Shown here: piece by piece, positions 56,823 through 64,000 of the stretch
Numbering within the stretch: the first letter of the stretch is position 1
Layout of the letters: each line of letters begins with the position of its first letter
Assembly: GCF_030272615.1 (NCBI RefSeq)
Contig: NC_081411.1
Coordinates: forward strand, 43,825,017-43,889,016
From: Cryptomeria japonica
Taxonomy: Eukaryota > Streptophyta > Pinopsida > Cupressales > Cupressaceae
Direction: 5' to 3'
DNA length: 64,000 nucleotides
Translations under genes and position numbers: made by a program
The notes under the pieces: model-generated
Databases searched by the model: none
Told to the model about the DNA's origin: nothing
Seen by the model: only the letters and a program-made list of their open reading frames with translations

Positions 56823-57989
56823 TCATAGAAGTATGTGAAGAACAAAACCCCATGTGAAGAAAAATTCCCCCCCATATGAAAGAAGAAGAGAAGCTAGGAA
56901 GCCCCCCCTCAATGTGGAATCTGCACCAATGATAGAAGCTCGATGTATGAAGAAACTGCTCCATGAATGTCGAACAACATTCCTCCCCTTATGAAGAAAC
57001 AAAACCAAAGGTGTATCCATGAAGTCTCCCCAGTCATGAAGGGAAGATGAAGCAAAAATACTCATGATGAAAGGAATCTCTAAAAACTGCTCAAGTGTCC
57101 CCATGTCGATGCTGAAAGGTACCCCCTCCAAAGGTGGTAAACTGTGCCACACTGTTGAAAAAGGCAATCCAAGATCTAGTGGAGATGAATGTAGAAAAAT
57201 ATCCAAAGACTCATATGTCTCCTCAAAAGATAAAGAGACCTCCTCCAAGTGTTGTACAAAAGTATCCACAATCATGTCAACCTCTAAAGATTGATCATGT
57301 AGAGAATGCACAAGAGGGTCAGAGTTATCCCTCGCAACAATCAAAGAAGGATCATCTTCATCAAAGAGAACATGAATGTCATCAATGGTGTCTCCCAAAT
57401 CTGCAATATAGGAGTCCACAAACAAATCTGCAATATCTGTCAAGTAGGCATCCCAATCAACTGAAGCTAGAAGACATGAAATATCCTGTTGCACTGAATC
57501 ATAAGAAGGCAAAACTGTTGCACTAGATGCATCATCAGGTGCAATAGGTGGTGTGATATCAATAGAAGGAGATGAAATGCAAGGCTCAAGAATGGGGTCA
57601 CATGTAAGAATCCCTAAGTTCAAATGCCCAAAGTTCTCATCAAAATCAGAATCATCAACATAGGAAGAATCAACCTCATCAATAGGACCAAAATCTAAAA
57701 AAGAGTACAACCAAGATGCATGATCAACCATCCCAGTTCCAATGATAGCTCCACTCTCCAAGTCTCTAATGATAACTGAATCAGGTGTGAACTCCACAGT
57801 TTTCCTAGTTGCCCCATGTGTGATTTGATAGATGGAAAGAAGATTATTTGTCAAGTGGGGTACACACAACACATCATTGAAGGAGTTATCCCCAATGGCA
57901 ATAGATCCTTTCCCAATCACATCCATGTATGTATGATTGCCCATCAAAATCTATGACATGTGGCAAGGTTCAAATGTAGAAAACATAGA
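56823..57989 (-). pseudogene. Element Y protease C-terminal part fused to a uncharacterised acidic ORF
   Basis: Open stretch 57947-56823 (374 codons). The first 60 or so residues continue the copia protease (VIGKGSIAIGDNSFNDVLCV, LTNNLLSIYQITH). Where GAG-pre-integrase should follow, the protein becomes an Asp/Ser/Leu-rich acidic tail of about 300 residues (DSSYVDDSDFDENFGHL, SYIADLGDTIDDIHVLFDED), ending in a hydrophobic stretch. Two TAG codons separate it from the protease active site at about 58000. The tail resembles no integrase or RT. Function is unknown. Confidence 0.65.
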
Positions 57990-59219
57990 CTACGAAGATG
58001 CCATATGATGAGAAGCCCCTGAATCTAGAAGCCATCTCCCTGAATCATGACTTGTAGTAGCACAAAGAGCTTGTCTCTTTTCTTTATCTATCCCAAAAGA
58101 GTGATCCTTTCCTTTATCCTTGGAAGAAGAACCCGATGTAGACATTCTAGAAGGTAGGTTGATTCTATTCTTCTCAAGAAGATTCTTCAACTCATCAATA
58201 TCCTTCTTGTAACAATGATGTTCATCATGTCCTGACTTCTTGCAATATCCACAAAAAAGATTGTCCTTATAAGATTTCCTCTTAGGTGAGAATGGTGAAT
58301 CACCTTGTTGTGGAGAGGAAGATTGTGCTCCATCTTGTTGTTGTTTTGACTTAAGTTGCTTTTGATTCTTGACTTTTCCTTGATTACTTTGATTCCCTTT
58401 GTTAGCCACCAAAGCTTGTGACTTTGAAGATTTGAGAATCCCCATCGTGGTCAACTTAGATTGCTCAAGTATCAACATCTCTGTGAATGAATCAAATGAG
58501 GGAGAAGTGTATGAGGAACCTTGAGCTAACCTATGGGTGTGAAAGCTAGATACAAAGGCTGCATACTCTGAAGGAAGCTTGTCCAACAAGTTATAAACCA
58601 ATTGAGCATCTTTTTTGTCAATTCCACAATCCTTTAGCTTTGCTCTTAACTCAGTTGCTTTTGTGATATAATCTTGGAATGTATCAAAATCCTTGGGATC
58701 CAAAGTTGTGAGTTCACTATCAAGTTTGTAGCCCTTAATTTCATCAACTTGACCATACAATTTCTTAAAAATATCCTAAGCCTCTTTAATTGTTGTACAC
58801 TTATCAATGTGAAAAATGAGGTCATCTGATACATACTTTCTAAGAGTTCCAAGTGCCATAGAATTCTTAGTAAGCCATTCAAATTGAGCATTAGGATCAG
58901 CCTTAGGATCAGGTGGTGCTGTAATAGTTTCATTTACATAATGAATGAGTCCTTTTTCCATTAGTTTACTCCAAGCCTTAATTTTCCATGATGCATAATT
59001 ATGAGGAGTTAAAAGTGGAAATTTAGGAGAACCCATAGCACCAAAATGAAAAAACACAAGATAGAGAGAGGCACAATCACACAAGACACCCCCCAAAATA
59101 CTCAATGAAGAAACCCCCCCAAAATGGTGATTTTGGCACTTTATACTTAGTGCGTATACAATGGGCCACTTGCAAAACAAGGCAAAATGGACTTCTGATT
59201 TCAATTTACAACTTCTCAA
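57990..59219 (-). pseudogene. Element Y gag and protease N-terminus (one nonsense codon)
   Basis: Copia-type gag. The likely native start is MGSPKFPLLTPHNYASWKIK at about 59034, with NYASW typical of the UBN2 gag opening. One TAG at about 58777 interrupts TTIKEA*DIFKKLYG where Trp is expected. Then a helical gag region (DYITKATELRAKLKDCGID, NLLDKLPSEYAAFVSSF), a Lys/Gln/Ser-rich linker, a CCHC knuckle CGYCKKSGHDEHHC and the protease site WLLDSGASHHMASS. Apart from the one stop the frame is intact, which fits the young LTR age. Confidence 0.85.
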
Positions 59220-59856
59220 AATGAGATTTAAGAGACTTCAACAAATACTGCTAGTGATCTAAACTGAGATCCAAGCAAAATGCAAGTACCAAATATGCCA
59301 AAAATGGCCAAATACTGAAAGTGCAATTTCTACTTAAAATCACTACAAACAGATGGTAGATTATGAAAGTAGATGAAAAAATATGCACTTTCAAAAAAAA
59401 TGGCCCCTGAAAAGGAGTCCATATGAGCCCAAATGAAGCCTCCAAAGTTGTAAAAATTGAGATTTCACGATTTCCAAAAAACTTGTATCTAAAAATCAGA
59501 AAAATCCTACACCACTATACAGATCATGAAATTCTACCCCAAAACAAAAAAAATTGCTCAAAAAAATGAGTTCAGATGAGTGAGATATCGCTATTTGAAA
59601 ATTGCCTGCAAAATTATAATTTTTGGAAAATTTCCACCGCAGCGTCAAACTTCAAATGCCTCTAGATTTGGCCTCTGAAGTCCGATTTTGATGAAACAAA
59701 AGGCAAAACTGACTTTCTTGGACCTCCTAAATCCAATGGTAACCTCAGATTTGACCCATCAAGCTTCAATAATAACCTGCAATAGAAAACTCCAAAATAC
59801 ACAACCCCAAATAGCATCAAATTTCTCTCAATTAGCAAACCAATGACACTCTAATG
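59220..59856 (-). other. Element Y 5' untranslated leader
   Basis: About 640 bp between primer site and gag with no long frame; A-rich on the plus strand. Confidence 0.55.
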
Positions 59857-59868
59857 GCTTTGATACCA
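59857..59868 (-). other. Element Y primer-binding site
   Basis: Minus-strand TGGTATCAAAGC directly at the LTR edge; one base different from the standard initiator-Met site. Confidence 0.8.
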
Positions 59869-60358
59869 TGTGAGACATGGACCAGCTCTGATACCATGTG
59901 AGATTTTGCCAAGATCAAGAGGCAATGGAAAGCACAAATAAGAGAGACAAAATATATGATAGAAATAAACTGTATTCTATCAAGATGAAAATACTAATCA
60001 ACTGGATCATCAATCATTACATACAATGAATATAAGCCTGCTTATATAGGCAAGGCTATATGGATATGTGAGCACACAAACATGACATGTGACTCAATAA
60101 GAAACAAGGGTAGGTAGGAAATAGGTGTGGGTAGGTAGGAGAAATAATATAATAGTCCAAATGAGGTGGATCACCCACTGAATGTGGAGTGTAACAACAA
60201 GATCACACCATAAAAGGTGGAAATTCTCCTACACACACTATCCCAATGTGGCACAAACACCCAAGTTTCTCATACCCAAACTATTATGAAATGCATTTCC
60301 TAAGTAAACTTAAGTAAAGTGTAATAATATCCAAGATGAATAATTATTTACACCAACA
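59869..60358 (-). repeat. Element Y 5' LTR (490 bp)
   Basis: Partner of 56120-56599, with a 10-bp duplication (taagtaaact/taagtaaagt) near 60301. On the minus strand its last 40 bases are ...TCTCACA TGGTATCAGAGC TGGTCCATGTCTCACA, i.e. it contains a full primer-site copy inside the LTR. Confidence 0.93.
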
Positions 60359-60363
60359 AAATC

Positions 60364-61990
60364 CACATTGAGATGATGCATTATAAGATCTGGATTAAGT
60401 CCCGACATGTCAGCATAGGACCAAGAAAAATTTATTTGTCTTTGTCTGAATAATTCCATGTATTCTTTCCTCTCTTTATCTGATAATGAGGCAGCAAAAT
60501 GAAGTATCTTGGGATCCTTTGATGTTCCAATGTTTATTGCTTCTGTTGGTTCTATTAGAATAGCAGATCTCTCTTGAAAATATGCAGGGAGGATGTCAAC
60601 CTTTCCATCTTTTGGCACCTCCAAGAGGTTTTCACCGTTAGATACATCCTTTATTTTCCCTTTTGATTGATCTAGTGTTGCCATGAAATAGTTTTCAACA
60701 GCAGGTCTCTTTCCTTGTTTTATTTCAATTTTGCGACTGGAAAGTTTGGCATTCTCCTGATTGCAAGAAACGTTACTTGATTCCACCATGGAAGATATCT
60801 TAGGTGTTATGGGTTTGACAGCATTAAGATACACAACCAAGTCATGATCATTGGAAAAGACATCTAATTCAGGGTTTTCTAGATTATCCCAATCAATTAG
60901 TTCAGGATGAAGAAGGGGTAAGTCATAATCATTGTCATTGTTGGGTGCTTCAAAGTTCATGACTTAATGGTCATAATTTGGCGTAGAGTAGGTAATGTCA
61001 TAGATAGAATGATCTTGAGGATTATCTCTCCCAAGTATTCTCCAATTAGTTCTAACAAAATTAGTATTAGCATTTTGTGGTTCACACTCAAATGGATCTT
61101 CTTCTGACGTTTGTCCCTTAAACGAATGGATTATATCAACACACATGTCTTTAGTACTACAAGTTCCTTCTTGATTATTTTCAATAAATTCATTTGCATT
61201 TTGAAGTTGACATACTGATGCACATGATATAGAGAATTCTTTTGCTAGCTTTTGTCTTCTTTCAAACTCAGCTTCTTCTGGACTAATAGTCAATTCTACT
61301 TGACTATCTCTTAGTTCTTCTATGGTTCTGCCATACCTTGGTACATCTTTCTCTTTATTTGATAAAAATCTGATATTCCCAAATGCTTGATCTATATGTG
61401 TTTTTGTTCCTTGTGGTGTTATTTCTTTGTCTTTGCCATCCCCTTTCTTTTGTTGTCTTGTATATGCCTCTTTTCTCTGGATTCTGAGTTCTTCTTGTTT
61501 TCTTTCTAACTCCATCTTTTGTTTTGTAATAAACAAGTCTTCATTTGTGATAGTTGTTTGCTCTTCATTTCTTTCTTCACTTGATATATTGGATGAGACA
61601 TTTGGACCCCATTCATATTCATTTGAATCTGTCTCTGAACCATTGTCTAGGGCTATACTACTATACCACACAGGAATGTTGTATGGTGCAAAAAGTTCTC
61701 TGATTTCTGCCATCTCAATTTTCACTACTTCTAGAATATCTTGTTCTGATTTTGCACTTGCTTGTATTCCTTGAACTTGTTGACAAGATTCTTCTTTTCT
61801 TTTGATTGCAATCTCTTCTTCTTGTTTCTCATGTTCTTGTTTCTGCTTATTGGCTACTATTTCTGCTGCTTGATGTAGCTTTTCTTGCCATTGTTCTTCT
61901 TTAGAGACTAATTTATTTCTCCACTTTGGTTGTTTATGATTATGTTGCTTTTGATTTGTTTTTAGATATCCAAGCCCTGATTTATCTTCT
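60364..61990 (-). pseudogene. Element T spacer region and RT N-terminus (broken)
   Basis: Between G-patch and RT, two open stretches: 61725-60964 (253 codons; Lys/Glu-rich, ITKQKMELERKQEELRIQR, probably coiled coil) and 60960-60364. The second ends NIGTSKDPKILHFAASLSD ... NFSWSYADMSGLNPDLIMHH, the standard lead-in to Tat RT, which continues at 56114 beyond element Y. A Glu-rich stretch at 61725-61990 is in shifted frames. Role of the spacer is unknown. Confidence 0.75.
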
Positions 61991-62028
61991 TTAGATTGTG
62001 AGTGGGGACAAATAGGTTCTGAAATACC

Positions 62029-62260
62029 TTGATGTCACTTACCAATTGGTCCTTTTCCTTCATATCCCATTTTTTGCATGATTTTATAATCATTGCCATA
62101 TTGTTCAATGGGAATATTGATTTTTGCAACTGTTGCTATAGTTTCATTTTCATCTTTGTACAACCAACCAAGAATGTCCTTGTCTTTGGTTTCTTCTTCA
62201 AGGGTTCCAGCTCTAACAAATGCTCCATTAAGCATATCTTTTTATTTCTCTGAGATCTTT
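62029..62260 (-). pseudogene. Element T G-patch segment
   Basis: MQKMGYEGKGPIGK near 62035-62080 is the start of a G-patch (hydrophobic, G-x-x-G-x-G-x-x-G). Upstream DKDILGWLYKDENE and ETIATVAKINIP also resemble the protein after the protease in Tat elements. Element X has the same protease-then-G-patch order. Confidence 0.65.
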
Positions 62261-62464
62261 GATTGGATATTTGTAGGCTTTCCATAATGACTTGGGTGAA
62301 AGTGGAAAATTATGCAAAGAATATTTTCCCATTCCTTCATCATTCAATTTGAGCTTTTTCTCAAAGGTTTCCCATAACTTTTCTTGAATTTATTTGGTAG
62401 GATATACTGATTCTCTGTTATGTGGAACTCTTGTATCTTGTGTTGGCTTCAGATTATTGCAATA

Positions 62465-62905
62465 TTAGCCAGAGTCTACAATTATAGTGACCTCTTGTCC
62501 TTCATGAGGAAATTTTACACATTGATGATATGTAGAAGGAACTGCTTGCATTGTGTGAATCCACAGTCTTCCCAGAAGAATGTTGTAAGAGAGGTTCAAA
62601 TCTAAAACCTGACACAATGTATTCCTTTCCACAGGTCGTATTTTGATTAGTAGCACCACATTTCCTTTAGAAGAACGCTCTACTTCATCATAAACCTTAA
62701 TAGTTATTTTCTTCTTTGGATCTACTACATTATCTGAATATCCCAAAGCTTTTATTAAACTTAATGCACAAATGTTTAAGCTTGCTCCACCATCTATGAG
62801 TACGTGTTTGACATGATTTTTATTAATGGTGACTTTGACATGTAAAGGAGCATTGTGAGGATGTTACAAGGACGCGTCATCATTTTCATAAAATGATAAG
62901 AAATG
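62465..62905 (-). pseudogene. Element T protease (broken)
   Basis: VLIDGGASLNICALSLIKAL carries the active-site Asp (DGG in place of DTG/DSG), followed by SYNILLGRLWIHTMQAVPS and HQCVKFPHEGQEVTIIVD. Nearly the same sequence as the X protease (YNLLLGRPWIHSMQAVPS). A stop follows at 62465 and others lie upstream. Confidence 0.82.
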
Positions 62906-63728
62906 AGGGGCTATAAGGTGTTTCACCATGTTTTGGAACTGATCCACATCCAAGTCTTTTCGAACTGTTGTTTCCACTAATTTTTTTTCCAAAATTTCCT
63001 TATGCATAGGTGAAACTTTGAGAAGTTCCAAAATTGATATTTAAGTGGGTATTCTTTGTAATTGCTCTACTAAATTGTATTGTTGTGAAGTGGATGTTGA
63101 GTCTTTTATTATACCCAGAAAGGTGACCTTTGCTTTGCTTCTCGTAATGACATTGATTGGCTCTGAAGGTGGATTATCTTTAACAATTATGACATTTACC
63201 ACATCATCATATTTATAAGCGTAGTTCACTTTGGCTTTTCCTTTGTCATATTTTAATTGGGATGGTTCACCTTTGTCATAATTCAGGAGCGGAGTTTTGA
63301 AAGCTAGGTGTCATTCGTTTGTCTTATGGCTATCCACTATGATAGTTCCATTATCGATTAAATCCTGGATAAGGTGTTTAAATCTCTAACAATCATTTGT
63401 TTGGTGTCCTTTATTCTGATGGTAATCACAAAAATGATTGTAAGTCCACCAATTAGGCTTTACTGGTGGTTCATAACTTCTTGCTTCTGGTAAAACAATC
63501 AGTTTGTTTGCAAGAAGAGTTTTTAAAGCTGATTCTAATGGTTCTCCAATTTTTGTGAATTTCCTATGAGGATTGGAGAAGAAAGACTTGGCTTTATTGC
63601 TTTCTTGATTGTTATTGTTTGGGATTTGACTTGATAGATTAAAAATCGGTTGTTGTTTTGTAGCACTATTGTCGTCATTTCCTCCATTGATGACATTCCT
63701 ATTCTTTCACCAGAATTTGGGTTTGTCG

Positions 63729-63769
<41 letters not shown>

Positions 63770-64000
63770 ATTGTAAGAATTATTGTAAAGTTTTAGCTCT
63801 CCTTTCTTCACCATCGCGTCTTCTATTTTCAGACCATTCTCAATCATCTTGGCGAAGGAGGGAGAACATTGCATTTTGAGTTGATAACCCATTTCACTAA
63901 TAAGATTATCAATGAATATGTCCATCTTTTCTTGATCAGGTACATCTCTTGGATACCTATTAAACATCTATTTCCATCACTGCAAGAAGATCATAAAAGA
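62906..64000 (-). pseudogene. Element T gag, C-terminal part (broken)
   Basis: Runs off the right edge. Helical gag segment MDIFIDNLISEMGYQLKMQC (63967-63707), then a run of about 15 Asn encoded by a GTT/AAC microsatellite. Next comes NWWTYNHFCDYHQNKGHQTNDC, a CX2HX4-type knuckle with C-H-H-C ligands typical of Tat gag, followed by a stop where Tyr or Gln is expected and RFKHLIQDLIDNG. Downstream VNVITRSKAKV leads to the protease. The frame changes at about 63708, 63390 and 63040. Confidence 0.78.
63727..63772 (-). repeat. (AAC)n microsatellite in T gag
   Basis: About 15 uninterrupted gtt units on the plus strand, coding poly-Asn. Confidence 0.9.

Larger units (their letters stand above)
56120..60358 (-). 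mobile_element. LTR element Y: copia-type gag-protease element without integrase or RT (4239 bp)
   Basis: 480- and 490-bp LTRs with TG...CA ends, initiator-Met-like primer site, polypurine tract and a 5-bp target duplication in the T RT gene. The 3269-bp interior encodes gag and protease, then an unrelated acidic ORF, and no integrase, RT or RNase H. The LTRs differ at only about 8 positions by eye plus one 10-bp indel, the youngest insertion in the window. Confidence 0.92.
46672..64000 (-). mobile_element. Ty3/gypsy LTR retrotransposon T, Tat/Ogre-like, 5' end outside window
   Basis: Read right to left: gag, protease, G-patch, long acidic spacer, RT, RNase H, a second RNase H, integrase, a 5-kb 3' region with an antisense gene, polypurine tract and 3' LTR. 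Without the Y insertion the part in view is about 13 kb, the large size expected of Tat/Ogre elements. All coding parts carry stops or frameshifts. The 5' LTR and primer site lie beyond 64000. Confidence 0.88.

Overview
This is repeat-rich plant nuclear DNA. No complete host gene, tRNA gene, rRNA gene or prokaryotic feature is visible. The size, lineage mix and nesting of the retroelements, long AT-rich spacers and plant-type LINEs fit a large-genome seed plant, possibly a gymnosperm; the sequence does not fix the species.

Layout. (1) 1-20577 is a nest of one LTR-element family that carries no polymerase, called family N here. N1 (1-12394, +, 5' part outside the window) sits in the first gene of N2 (12395-17884, +), which sits in the second gene of N3 (17885-20577, -). 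N1 is itself split by element X (2228-10649, -), an 8.4-kb LTR element whose only large gene is an uninterrupted 1055-codon protease/G-patch ORF. N2 also carries a tRNA-derived SINE. (2) 20578-31249 is AT-rich spacer with a solo-LTR-like stretch, a minisatellite, a frameshifted gene relic, a RNase H relic, a short telomere-like run and a reversed LINE fragment. (3) 31250-44293 is a LINE cut in two by a complete Ty1/copia element Z (33967-41279; identical-length 1422-bp LTRs, target duplication catct). (4) 45015-46671 is a GC-richer segment of tandemly duplicated modules resembling the 5' end of a host gene. (5) 46672-64000 is a Ty3/gypsy element T (-, 5' end outside), assigned to the Tat/Ogre group by its gag, protease, G-patch, RT, two RNase H regions and integrase. 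It also carries an antisense plant-mobile-domain gene downstream of integrase. T is split by Y (56120-60358, -), a copia-type element with gag and protease but an uncharacterised acidic tail in place of integrase and RT.

How they fit together. Three of the LTR families (N, X, Y) lack RT and integrase and must have been moved in trans. The 3' ends of N match copia element Z (two aaaggggg tracts, then an LTR starting tgYtggYa), so a Z-like element is the likely helper for N. The protease and G-patch of X resemble those of T, so a Tat-type helper is likely for X. LTR divergence compared by eye ranks the insertions: Y youngest, X young, Z older. N1 and N2 reading frames are decayed, and several stops look like CAG/CAA to TAG/TAA changes.
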